Of a stretch of 64,000 nucleotides of DNA, positions 30,904 through 38,338 are shown piece by piece. Within the stretch, counting starts at the first letter, position 1; every line of letters starts with the position of its first letter. A program made the position numbers and the translations under genes. The DNA comes from Aureimonas glaciei. Lineage in GTDB: Bacteria > Pseudomonadota > Alphaproteobacteria > Rhizobiales > Rhizobiaceae. Location: assembly GCF_014643375.1 (NCBI RefSeq), contig NZ_BMJJ01000007.1:192925-256924 (forward strand). Direction: 5' to 3'. The notes beneath the pieces are model-generated. The model was not told the DNA's origin and did not search any database. It saw only the letters and a program-made list of their open reading frames with translations.

Positions 30904-32163
30904 ATGGGGATCCGCAGCGATCTCCACGACCGGACCATCGCTGCCGGTTCACGAATCGGTGCCGGGTGCAACGCCTCGTGCTATCCGGTCGTCATGCCGC
31001 AGACTCGCGACCCACTCCAGCCAGGCCTAGCGCACCGCTCTGGTACGAAGCGAGGCACATGGTACCTCAGGGTCGCGCATGGCGGTCGGCTCGTGCAGTT
31101 GCTCCTCGGCGGCGATGACGAGATGCCGGTACAGGTGGCGCGGGAGATCGTACGCCAGGGGATCGCAGATCTCGATCGGGGGATCACGCCGGACAAGCGT
31201 TGGGTCGCCGAGGCCAGACGCGCACATGCCGATCGCATCGGGCGGACCGAGGCGGCGCCCGTACAGGCAGTGTGGACCTGGGGGTGGAGCCAGCGCGAAT
31301 ACCTCGACGATCTGAGGCGAAAGGGGCGATCGGACCGGACCGTCGATGACTATGCCGGGATCCTGAAGAATCTCTCGGTTTTCGACCCGCACCTGGTCGG
31401 CGCTCTGACGATCGACGATTTTCGCCGGTTGCTTGCCGCCATAGCCATCGAACGGCCCTCGACGGCATTCCGCGCAACGGAGGTAGCAAGATCGGTATCG
31501 CGGTGGCTCTCGGCCTCTGGCCGTGGCGACGACTTCCTTGCCGACCTCAAGCCGCCTCCTGGCGCCGCTCGGTCAACAGGCAAACAGGAGAGGCCGCCAT
31601 CGACCATAGATGAAATCGTCGAGATCGTCCGCCGATGCCGCGATGGATCCATGTCGCCGTCCGTCGCCGGTGCGATCGAAACCGTGTGCCTAACCGGCCT
31701 CCGCGTCCGCCAGGTCGTGGGGGCGCGTCCATCTGATGTCAGGGAGGGCGTCTGGCACATCGCGCCCGGCGGGAAGCGCGGCGGGTTCAGCCTGCCCCTC
31801 ACGCCGCGCCTCCGGACCCTGCTCCACGCTTCTGATGAGTGGTTATTCCCCGAGGTCTATACCCGCGATCCTAGCCAGATCGGCCCTGTCACTGAGGCTG
31901 CGGTCATCATTGCCCTACGTCGCATCGGCGCGACGACTGCTACCGGGATCCGAACGGCGATAGCCGGCGCCCTTGCAGACGACGGCTATTCCAATGACGA
32001 GATCGAGGGCTTGCACGGCCGGGTGTCCGACGACCCCATCGACGAAGCCGACGCGACCGCTCGTCGGGGCCAGATGCTCCGGACCTGGGGCGAGGTCGTC
32101 GAAAGGGAAATTGGTTTCCCCACACTTTTGGGCGAAGTTCCCCCAATCCTCCCCACACCCTAA
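30904..32163 (+). CDS. tyrosine-recombinase-like protein, apparently lacking the catalytic Tyr
   Basis: A 419-aa protein with a phage-integrase layout: an N-terminal region, a core-binding (SAM-like) domain about residues 115-210, and a catalytic-like domain about 230-405. Box I is clear (ETVCLTGLRVRQVVGARPSD, with the first catalytic Arg) and the beta-hairpin Lys is in GGKRGG. In box II the usual HxLR reads TGIR, the LGH/W element reads LHG, and the C-terminal segment IDEADATARRGQMLRTWG aligns with P4-type integrase ends with Ile in place of the nucleophilic Tyr. The start is uncertain (ATG 30904 chosen; ATG 30994 possible). Its last codons contain the left copy of a 25-bp repeat, and its stop overlaps the convergent gene by 4 bases. 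Confidence 0.65.
   Translation: MGIRSDLHDRTIAAGSRIGAGCNASCYPVVMPQTRDPLQPGLAHRSGTKRGTWYLRVAHGGRLVQLLLGGDDEMPVQVAREIVRQGIADLDRGITPDKRWVAEARRAHADRIGRTEAAPVQAVWTWGWSQREYLDDLRRKGRSDRTVDDYAGILKNLSVFDPHLVGALTIDDFRRLLAAIAIERPSTAFRATEVARSVSRWLSASGRGDDFLADLKPPPGAARSTGKQERPPSTIDEIVEIVRRCRDGSMSPSVAGAIETVCLTGLRVRQVVGARPSDVREGVWHIAPGGKRGGFSLPLTPRLRTLLHASDEWLFPEVYTRDPSQIGPVTEAAVIIALRRIGATTATGIRTAIAGALADDGYSNDEIEGLHGRVSDDPIDEADATARRGQMLRTWGEVVEREIGFPTLLGEVPPILPTP
32130..32154. repeat. left copy of 25-bp direct repeat, candidate attachment site
   Basis: GGGCGAAGTTCCCCCAATCC plus CTCCC... continues to 32154 and is identical to 43923-43947 in the same orientation, 11,793 bp apart. It lies inside the 3' end of the recombinase-like gene (coding LGEVPPILP), as attachment sites of integrating elements often do. 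Confidence 0.65.
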
Positions 32164-32444
32164 GCGCTTGCCATTGCTTGACTATCGTTCAGAACGCGCT
32201 CGATCTGGGCTGGAAGGAAACCGGTTTTCCTCGCAATCCTACTTGGGGCCCAGCCTTCCTGGCCGAGACGGAGGATGAGTTCTCTCTCAACGTTCTTCGG
32301 ACTCGTCCTCAATCCGTGACGGGACAGGGCGGACAAGATAGATCCACGGGTCGTCCCCATCGCGGCCGCGATTTGGTTCGGCAGGAGCCCCTCGCCCACG
32401 TGAAATCGCAGGCGCGAGACTGTCTCTTCATTCCAGACGATCAT
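32160..32444 (-). CDS. GcrA-N-terminus-like HTH protein
   Basis: A 94-aa protein with two helix-turn-helix-like segments. The first (residues 1-45, including VSRLRFHVGEGLLPNQIAAA) resembles the N-terminal DNA-binding domain of GcrA, the alphaproteobacterial cell-cycle regulator; the second (residues 53-86) has the same pattern. It lacks the GcrA Cys-rich C-terminus, which instead ends the gene upstream. The ATG overlaps that gene's stop by 4 bases. Its stop overlaps the convergent recombinase-like gene. Confidence 0.6.
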   Translation of the reverse strand: MIVWNEETVSRLRFHVGEGLLPNQIAAAMGTTRGSILSALSRHGLRTSPKNVERELILRLGQEGWAPSRIARKTGFLPAQIERVLNDSQAMASA

Positions 32445-33391
32445 GCGGCTCTCCTCGCGCTGGTTCGGTAAGCAAGCGCGACATGATGCGCGCAGTAAGT
32501 CTGAGACCCGCAGGACACGCCGCAGACCCGCTTGTCGTCCAACTTGTCGTCGGCGGACCACATGGGCCACCGGCATCCGGAGGCGCCGGCGAATGGGATG
32601 AGATCGAACGTCATCGCGGCCGAGACAACCGGTGTCGGCTCGGACGGCAGGCGGGCGAGCATGATGCGTGGCCGGACCGTTGTCGGACGAGGCTTCCGAA
32701 CCCTCGGCTTCGGCGGCGCCTTCTCCGCGACCGGCTTCTTCTCCCTCGGAGGCCGCTCGACCCCTTTCAGATGACGGGCCACAAGACCGGCGATCGCATT
32801 CCTCGTCGTGCCGAGGCCGGCGCCGATCTGGCTATATGACAGGCCCGCCTCTATCCCACGCCGGACCTCCGCGACCGCCGACGGCTCGGCGGTCTTCCGT
32901 GGCTGGTTCAACACGACGATGCGCTTCGGGCGCTCCAGCACCCCGATGTGTCGGGCAACGGTCCATTGAACGGTGCCTGCGGACAGACCGAGCCGCTCAC
33001 CGATTTGCGGATACGTCAGGCCCTGAGCGACGGCCAGTTTGATCGCGTCGAGCCGCTCTTGGGTGACGGGCCTGACCCGACGGAGGTCCGGGCAATGCCT
33101 GCAAGCGATGTCGGTGACCCTCGACAGGGTCTCGCCAAGCTCGAAGGCGATTTCCTTGAATAGCTTTCCGGCTTCGAGACCTTCACGGACCTTGCGGATC
33201 ACGTCGGCGGGTATCGAGTGTTTCGAAGCGTACGGCGACCGAGGCAGGTCAGCGAAACGCTTCCGGACGATCCTAGCGACGGAGTGTCGGTGAAACCCGA
33301 TCTGTGCGGCGATCTCCGAGGTCGTCAGGCCTGCGACGACGCCAACCCGGATCCGATCGAGCTGTTCGGCGGTGGCGGGAGGGCGTCTCAT
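32441..33391 (-). CDS. multi-HTH regulator with GcrA-like C-terminus
   Basis: A 316-aa protein. Four similar HTH units follow one another: residues about 5-45 (GLTTSEIAAQIGFHRHSVAR), 52-90 (GKLFKEIAFELGETLSR), 100-140 (GLTYPQIGERLGLSAGTVQW) and 155-195 (GLSYSQIGAGLGTTRNAIAG). After a Lys/Pro-rich linker comes a Cys/His-rich end (GCRWPMWSADDK, VCGVSCGSQTYCAHHVALAY) very like the GcrA C-terminus that contacts sigma factor. It probably regulates transcription of phage or host genes. It starts with a 4-base overlap on the upstream gene. Confidence 0.7.
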   Translation of the reverse strand: MRRPPATAEQLDRIRVGVVAGLTTSEIAAQIGFHRHSVARIVRKRFADLPRSPYASKHSIPADVIRKVREGLEAGKLFKEIAFELGETLSRVTDIACRHCPDLRRVRPVTQERLDAIKLAVAQGLTYPQIGERLGLSAGTVQWTVARHIGVLERPKRIVVLNQPRKTAEPSAVAEVRRGIEAGLSYSQIGAGLGTTRNAIAGLVARHLKGVERPPREKKPVAEKAPPKPRVRKPRPTTVRPRIMLARLPSEPTPVVSAAMTFDLIPFAGASGCRWPMWSADDKLDDKRVCGVSCGSQTYCAHHVALAYRTSARRAA

Positions 33392-33753
33392 GCCGCGTCT
33401 CCTTCCGCCAGCTTCCTTATCTCCTCTAGAAGACCGGCCCGGCCGGCGCGCTTTCCAAAATCGAAAGCGGAACCGCGATCGCGCTCGCCGACACTCATCT
33501 GCTTGACGACGGCGCATGGCAGGCAGCGGACTGACCGCTTTGCTCCGTCTACCTGCCCACCGCAGTCCGCGCACGAACCGCCCGTGTAGTGACCGGGAGC
33601 CCACCCGCAGATCGGGAACTTCACGCCGCGTGCTATGAGTAAGGCTTCCATGGCGTCATGCTGGGCGTACTGGACTGGATCCCTCTTTGGCGGACTTACC
33701 TGCGGCATCGGCGTCGTGAACGGACTGGAGGGGAGAATGGATATCCTGCTCAT
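33388..33753 (-). CDS. hypothetical zinc-ribbon protein (121 aa)
   Basis: Two CxxC pairs (CADC and CLPC, 17 residues apart) in the middle of the protein make a zinc ribbon likely; an additional Cys in FPICGW precedes them. The C-terminal 40 residues are helical and charged. It is linked by ATGA overlaps to both neighbours, third gene of the regulator operon. Function unknown; nucleic-acid binding is plausible. Confidence 0.6.
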   Translation of the reverse strand: MSRISILPSSPFTTPMPQVSPPKRDPVQYAQHDAMEALLIARGVKFPICGWAPGHYTGGSCADCGGQVDGAKRSVRCLPCAVVKQMSVGERDRGSAFDFGKRAGRAGLLEEIRKLAEGDAA

Positions 33754-34037
33754 GCCGCCTCTCCCGATGCTTCGAGAAACCGCCGGTCCTCCTCCTCGTC
33801 CGCCAACACCTTCTCAGTGATCTCTTCGACTGACATCTGGCAGTCCAGCTCGTCATACCCGTGTCGGGTCACGCCCGCCGCGAATGAAGGAGGACACCAA
33901 TTATTCTCTGGGTCGTCAGGCCCTCCGTCCGGCCGGTCGCCGTAGAGATGGTCGATCAACGCGGTCATAGGAACCCATCCGTGGCGGGCGATCAGATTGA
34001 CCAGTCTCTGTTGCTGAGTGAGCGGAGCTGTGGTCAT
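33750..34037 (-). CDS. hypothetical protein (95 aa)
   Basis: ATG 34037 overlaps the XRE gene's stop by 4 bases. The N-terminus TQQQRLVNLIARHGWVPMTA looks like a short winged-helix element (LVNLIARHGWVPMTALIDHLYG), and the C-terminus is very acidic (MSVEEITEKVLADEEEDRRF). No named family recognised. Second gene of the operon. Confidence 0.55.
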   Translation of the reverse strand: MTTAPLTQQQRLVNLIARHGWVPMTALIDHLYGDRPDGGPDDPENNWCPPSFAAGVTRHGYDELDCQMSVEEITEKVLADEEEDRRFLEASGEAA

Positions 34038-34384
34038 GCCGCCCTCCGGTCGAGGATGGACGCGATGCCGCTCAGGTCCTCGTCCGTGAGGTGATGCAGA
34101 TCGACGAGAAGCCGGGCGACGATACGGCGGCTCGCCGCATCCTCGATCTCGATACGGAACCTCCTGTTGTCTGCGGACCATGCGTCGGTGAGGCCCATCC
34201 GCTCTGCCGCCGTCATCGGTATCGAGGCCCCTAGGCCCTGAAGCGTGGCCACGGTCGCCGGGGCGCGGCCGCACTCCAGAGCATACAGATGAGCGACTGA
34301 GACACCGAGGCGACGCGCAACCTCGGCTTGATCAAGCCCGGCCTGCTTCCGCAACTCCCTCAGTCGCTTCCCGAACTGGGACAT
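34034..34384 (-). CDS. XRE family transcriptional regulator
   Basis: A 116-aa protein with a lambda-repressor-type HTH at residues about 5-60 (LRELRKQAGLDQAEVARRLG, then VSVAHLYALECGRAPATVAT). The C-terminal 50 residues are helical without a LexA-like protease motif, so it is not a self-cleaving CI. It heads the leftward operon and faces a rightward gene across 155 bases, the arrangement of a phage-type switch. Confidence 0.85.
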   Translation of the reverse strand: MSQFGKRLRELRKQAGLDQAEVARRLGVSVAHLYALECGRAPATVATLQGLGASIPMTAAERMGLTDAWSADNRRFRIEIEDAASRRIVARLLVDLHHLTDEDLSGIASILDRRAA

Positions 34385-34539
34385 GTCGGCCTCTCCGATA
34401 GCGAGACCGTCACTCCGATCTCCGTTAAGTCCTATTTACCATGTCTAATTTATCCTGTATATATGTACGTACGATTTTTCTTCGACTTCCGACTTTCCGG
34501 AAGCCAGGCGAGGATCGGGAACCGGAAAAGGAGAAGACG
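34385..34539. promoter_or_regulatory. divergent control region between XRE repressor and rightward genes
   Basis: This 155-bp AT-richer stretch separates divergent transcription units. It contains a GTACGTAC palindrome (34465-34472) that recurs as GGTACGTACC at 36974-36983. The AAAAGGAG at 34526-34533 is the ribosome-binding site of the rightward gene. Promoter elements were not assigned. Confidence 0.5.
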
Positions 34540-35202
34540 ATGTGGAATTCAATTAAACGGCTACTCGCGGCCCTTCGCGCCTCGATGTCGGCGATCGCGG
34601 GGTTCGGCCAGTCGCTGTTCGAGGAATTTATGGCGCGTATCGCCGAGCTACGGGCGATGCCGATGCGTGCGGTCCGCAACGGGGTGCCTCGCGTGACGGC
34701 CGCTCAGGACGCTACAAGGCAGATCATCGCCGAACCGGCGCAGGCCCCGGCGATGGCCCCGGCGATGGCCCCTGTCGAGGAGCCGGAACCGCCGGAGAGG
34801 TCGACGGAGCGGGTCACGGAACTCGGCGCCCTCGTTCGCCTCGCTTGTGAGCGGTTGCTCGTAGACATGCCGATCCGAGACCTTCGCCTCGACGGACCAG
34901 TAGAGCTATTCCTGCTCTCGATGTCGACGGAGGAGCTGCGGCGCCTGCACAAGGCCTCCGACCTCGACGTCGGCCGCCACGTTCTCGGAACCCCTATGAT
35001 ACAGGCGGTTTGCGGGGCAATGATGCGGACGCCGGACGCCGAGCGAGACGGACCGAGGGCGGAGGATATGGCAGCGATCCGAGCCGACAGGGTCGAACGG
35101 CGCCAGGCGGCCTACGTCGACAATCTCGTCCAAGCGGAGATCGATGCTTACTACGAGCGGGAGGGAGCCGACGAGCTGGAGCCGTCGGCACCTAGGCCGT
35201 GA
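34540..35202 (+). CDS. hypothetical protein (220 aa)
   Basis: Start ATG 34540 is set by AAAAGGAG six bases upstream. The N-terminus is an amphipathic/hydrophobic helix (residues 1-35), followed by a Pro/Ala/Glu linker with the repeat APAMAPAMAPVEEPEPPE, then a helical domain (residues about 95-200, including VRLACERLLVDMPIRDLRLD). First rightward gene opposite the XRE repressor, so it would be an early gene of the element. No family recognised. Confidence 0.6.
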   Translation: MWNSIKRLLAALRASMSAIAGFGQSLFEEFMARIAELRAMPMRAVRNGVPRVTAAQDATRQIIAEPAQAPAMAPAMAPVEEPEPPERSTERVTELGALVRLACERLLVDMPIRDLRLDGPVELFLLSMSTEELRRLHKASDLDVGRHVLGTPMIQAVCGAMMRTPDAERDGPRAEDMAAIRADRVERRQAAYVDNLVQAEIDAYYEREGADELEPSAPRP

Positions 35203-35205
35203 CGT

Positions 35206-35472
35206 CTAGCGGTTCCGGATCCGATCAAGCCGGAGCCGCGTCACCTCTGCCGCAAGGCGATCCGCCCTCGCCTTCTCCCGAGCCGCGTCGGCCTTCGCAA
35301 CCCTGAGAGCGTCGACGAGCATCAGATAAGCGGCCACTTCATCGTCCGCGACCCGGTCGGCGTGGACCTCTGCTTCGTAAGCACGGCGCCGGTTCTGAGC
35401 GATCACCCGGCCGTTATGAAGCGTGTGAAGCAAGCTGGAAAACTGCGACGTAACGACTGTCATCGGACCCAT
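35206..35472 (-). CDS. hypothetical coiled-coil protein (88 aa)
   Basis: The leftward ATG at 35472 (MGPMTVVTSQ) is preceded by GCAAGGG. Residues about 25-85 are highly charged and heptad-like (VAKADAAREKARADRLAAEV), suggesting a long helix. It lies tail-to-tail with the 220-aa gene and just outside the next rightward gene. No function can be inferred. Confidence 0.45.
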   Translation of the reverse strand: MGPMTVVTSQFSSLLHTLHNGRVIAQNRRRAYEAEVHADRVADDEVAAYLMLVDALRVAKADAAREKARADRLAAEVTRLRLDRIRNR

Positions 35473-35517
35473 GAGAAACCCTTGCAATTCGTGTCTAAAT
35501 CACACTGAGGTACAGAG

Positions 35518-36270
35518 ATGAACAATTCGCTAACGACAGAACGAGAGGGGCCTCTCTCCCCGGCCGAGCGGCAAGCCCGGCGACGGATCCGACGCGCCGA
35601 GGAGCGGGCCATCCAAGAGGCACTGGAGGCCCAGGCAGAGGCCGAACGGATCGTTGCCGAGGAGGTCGAGCGGGTTCGGGTCGATCAAGCCAAGCATGAT
35701 CAGGAGATGACGCTACATGTCGCGGCGACGCTGGCCGACGTCCTGTGCCACCCGAAATATTCGCCGAGTAGGAAGGTTCAAAACGAGGCGTTCGAGGAGA
35801 TTCGCCGTCGACTGGAAGAGACGATGTCCGAAGAGGAGGTCGAGGAGCGTCTTCGATCCCGTTTTGCGATCATCAAAGCCGATCGCATCCGTCGCCGGAC
35901 CGCGACTGAGAGCGGGTCCAACGGTCACGCCGGATCGACCCCCTCCGACACCTGCGTTACTCCGCAAGTCCGAATCGCTGTCACGTCACAGAGAATCGCC
36001 GATCCGTCTCGTGACGGTCACGACGGCGCTCTGGACGACGGCACCCTCGGCGGCACCGTCACCACCCCTTCCGCGACTTCCCAGGCGTCCGTCGGCACCC
36101 CCGCATTTTTGCGTTCACCAGCGAACCAGAACGGCGACGGCGACGACGAGGAAGGAGGCCTTGCGGACTACCTCGCTGGAGAAGCTTGGCGCGCTCACGA
36201 CCCGGACCCGGACTACGAGCGGATGATAGCAGAGGAGCTTGGGGCCGACCGAAACGGCTACATCCGCTGA
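35518..36270 (+). CDS. hypothetical charged protein (250 aa)
   Basis: The N-terminal 130 residues are a strongly charged, Glu/Arg-rich helix (ARRRIRRAEERAIQEALEAQ onward) likely to form a coiled coil; residues 140-205 are low complexity (Ser/Thr/Gly/Asp); the C-terminus is acidic. It ends just before an intrinsic terminator at 36294. Codons 165-168 contain the palindrome CGTGACGGTCACG, a variant of the pair downstream. No family recognised. Confidence 0.55.
   Translation: MNNSLTTEREGPLSPAERQARRRIRRAEERAIQEALEAQAEAERIVAEEVERVRVDQAKHDQEMTLHVAATLADVLCHPKYSPSRKVQNEAFEEIRRRLEETMSEEEVEERLRSRFAIIKADRIRRRTATESGSNGHAGSTPSDTCVTPQVRIAVTSQRIADPSRDGHDGALDDGTLGGTVTTPSATSQASVGTPAFLRSPANQNGDGDDEEGGLADYLAGEAWRAHDPDPDYERMIAEELGADRNGYIR
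36010..36022. repeat. CGTGACGGTCACG palindrome inside a coding region
   Basis: This 13-mer differs by one central base from the two CGTGACTGTCACG copies at 36469 and 36501. It may be a related operator or coincidence. Confidence 0.35.
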
Positions 36271-36293
36271 CACCCTCACGAGACTACCGAGAT

Positions 36294-36326
36294 AGGCCGC
36301 CCGAAAACCCGTGGCGGCCTTCTTCG
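36294..36326 (+). terminator. intrinsic terminator after the 250-aa gene
   Basis: AGGCCGCC pairs perfectly with GGCGGCCT across an 11-nt loop and is followed by the T-rich TCTTCGTT, 24 bases past the stop codon. Confidence 0.65.
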
Positions 36327-36468
36327 TTCCTGCCGACACCGATTAGTCAAGACGACCGTAGCCGTCACGAGCCTCCCAGATCGATCCAGGCCAGCCGGAG
36401 CCAATGGTTTGGATACGGCGCATATTTGCGCAGGACATCGAAACAGCCGACGATACAGGGGTTTCGAG

Positions 36469-36513
36469 CGTGACTGTCACGCCGGTAGCCGGAAATGGAC
36501 CGTGACTGTCACG
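36469..36513. promoter_or_regulatory. two CGTGACTGTCACG palindromes spaced 32 bp
   Basis: Identical 13-bp perfect palindromes at 36469-36481 and 36501-36513. The 32-bp start-to-start spacing is about three helical turns, so two dimers would bind the same DNA face. Candidate operators or iterons for an element-encoded regulator or replication protein. The surrounding 36327-36690 stretch holds no convincing gene. Confidence 0.5.
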
Positions 36514-36627
36514 AATTGGGGGCGAGATGGCTAGGCGACGGTCGTTGTGGCCGAGGCGGACGTTGGCGGTGACATGGAGGTTGGCGGGGCGAGGCAGGCC
36601 AGGGGCGCCCGGGGAGCGTCGGAGAGG

Positions 36628-36699
36628 CCGAAAAGTTAACACCTCAAGCCACTGGATACATTGACCGATGGGCCGATTACGGACCGAAAAGTTAACACC
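36628..36699. repeat. direct repeat CCGAAAAGTTAACACC, two copies
   Basis: Exact 16-bp copies at 36628-36643 and 36684-36699, 56 bp apart, each next to a GGCCGATTA motif that recurs at 36671 and 36706. Iteron-like, directly before the inverted-repeat block. Confidence 0.5.
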
Positions 36700-36705
36700 C
36701 CCTCA

Positions 36706-37132
36706 GGCCGATTATAGTTGACGGTCGAGGAGGGTGACGGGCCTCGGGCATGTGGCGAGCGTGGAGGGTCAGCGGGTCAGATGGAGGAGACCATGGCCTT
36801 TCCCTTCCTTCTTCGATTCGTGACGTCAGAACGAATTCTGGTCGGTTCGATAGAAACCCTCTTGACAGCCTGTCCGTCGAGGTGCGTATAATCTGCCTAG
36901 AGCTAACCTTGAACCGTAAGCGGAGCTGAAGGTTCTGAACAATAGATATCATACTTCACCTTCGGTTCAGTATGGTACGTACCTCAGAGATTCGAGTTGG
37001 TGGACACGTCACGAATCGAAGAAGGAAAGGGGATGACGATGGATGATCACTCCGGAAGGGTATGCACCAAGCTTCGTCTCATCCTTCATCGACGGTCGAG
37101 CCATCCAGACAGACCGTAGACTATAATCGGCC
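36706..37132. repeat. nested long-range inverted repeats, candidate origin or structured RNA
   Basis: Outer arms 36706-36726 and 37112-37132 are reverse complements with two mismatches in 21 (GGCCGATTATAGT core). Inner arms 36805-36826 and 37006-37027 are a perfect 22-bp inverted repeat (TTCCTTCTTCGATTCGTGAC plus GT) 179 bp apart. Between the inner arms lie a consensus promoter, a GGTACGTACC palindrome and short GAACC/GGTTC hairpins. No protein frame of note crosses the block. Confidence 0.6.
36862..36892 (+). promoter_or_regulatory. consensus sigma-70-type promoter
   Basis: TTGACA (36862-36867) and TATAAT (36887-36892) both match consensus exactly, spaced 19 bases. Transcription would run rightward from about 36899 through the right-hand inverted-repeat arms to the gene at 37211, leaving a structured leader of about 310 nt. 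Confidence 0.55.
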
Positions 37133-37210
37133 CTCTCAGGCTTCCGGAGACGACCCCCGCTCCCTGCCCTCGCCACCGGTCCTCAAGACCCATTCATGAA
37201 GGACCGTCAC

Positions 37211-38164
37211 ATGTCTCAGCCCTCACCAGCCTCTTCCTCTCCTTCCCCTTGGCTTGCCGTCTCCGGTGCCGATCTGATGCCTGGAGACGCAATCCTCGTC
37301 ATGCACAAGCGCAGGATAGCCTCCGGCCTCCGGTACCCGAAGTGGGTTATGGAGCCTGTCGGCAAGGGCCGCTACCCTGGCAAGCCGATGGCAAAGCTCG
37401 TCGACGTCCGCATGGCCGGTCGGGTCGTAGAGATCCAGGACCGTCCGCCGACACCTACCCGTCCGGCCGGTCGATATGCCGTCGTCGAGTTCACCGACGT
37501 GGGCAACAAGGCATCGATCCCAGGAGACACCGATGTCGCGTCTCTCTATGTCCGCCATGACTACGCCGTCGGTGATCTGGACGTTTCTGTCGTCCAGCTC
37601 CGCCGCCATGTCGGTCACGGCCCGGCTACGCGAACCGTGGAGGCCGGTCATGCGTATCTCCGCTCTCTCCTCGTCTCCGCCGCCGAAGCCCGTGGGCTCG
37701 ATCCCGTCGAGGCTCTGGCGTCAACGGTAGACCCTCGGGAGGAAAGGATGCGCCTGCCCGGTCGTCGATACGAAGGAGCGTCGCTCTTCGACCTCGGCTC
37801 CATCCATGCTCGTGCCGTTCTGGAGGGCACGCTGCCCTACCACGAATGGATGCTGCGCCAGATCGACGAGCGGCTCCCCACACCTGCCTCTCTGCGCCGC
37901 GACGACTACGACCCCGAGGAGATCGAGGCTCACCTCGCATCCGGTGAGAACGAAGAAGGTCTTGCCGAGGTCGAGGCGATCCTGGAGGCCTTCCCTGGCT
38001 CCCGTGTCACGGATGTCCGTCGTTCTGGCCCCGTCCTCGTCGTGGACAACGCCCCTACCCCGGCGGCTCCGGAAGCACCCGAGCGGACCTCCGGCGTCTC
38101 GCCTATCAAGAAGCTTCCCCCGGTCGTCTACGACGGCGACGACGATGACGATTTCGCCGCCTAA
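37211..38164 (+). CDS. hypothetical phage-element protein (317 aa)
   Basis: ATG 37211 has AAGGA seven bases upstream; an in-frame ATG at 37196 is also possible. The N-terminal domain (residues about 10-120) is beta-rich with Gly/Pro turns; the middle is helical with a segment VEAGHAYLRSLLVSAAEARG; the C-terminus is acidic and ends DGDDDDDFAA. No family recognised. Acidic tails of this sort occur in single-stranded-DNA-binding and other replication accessory proteins, but nothing else supports that here. Confidence 0.6.
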   Translation: MSQPSPASSSPSPWLAVSGADLMPGDAILVMHKRRIASGLRYPKWVMEPVGKGRYPGKPMAKLVDVRMAGRVVEIQDRPPTPTRPAGRYAVVEFTDVGNKASIPGDTDVASLYVRHDYAVGDLDVSVVQLRRHVGHGPATRTVEAGHAYLRSLLVSAAEARGLDPVEALASTVDPREERMRLPGRRYEGASLFDLGSIHARAVLEGTLPYHEWMLRQIDERLPTPASLRRDDYDPEEIEAHLASGENEEGLAEVEAILEAFPGSRVTDVRRSGPVLVVDNAPTPAAPEAPERTSGVSPIKKLPPVVYDGDDDDDFAA

Positions 38165-38280
38165 TCCTCTGACTCCTATGCGATTTCGGCCCTTCTGCCC
38201 TTGTCGGTAAATCATGCCTGCGGTATATTGTCGGCATGTCCTGAGGGTCTCGGCCCTGGCATAGCGAGCTTCAAACTTAA

Positions 38281-38314
38281 GGCCGGCGAGGTGCCCCCTC
38301 GACCGGCCATTTTT
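38281..38314 (+). terminator. intrinsic terminator before the tail-like gene
   Basis: GGCCGGCGAGG pairs with CCTCGACCGGCC (one bulged A) over a short loop and is followed by ATTTTTC. It closes the 317-aa gene's transcript, or acts as an attenuator 25 bases ahead of the next start. Confidence 0.65.
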
Positions 38315-38338
38315 CTATCCAGGTCGGGGGACACGGGG

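Noticed and set aside
36343-36642. Leftward 99-codon frame starting at GTG over the paired palindromes
   Set aside because: No ribosome-binding site or recognisable family, and it covers repeats; left as non-coding.
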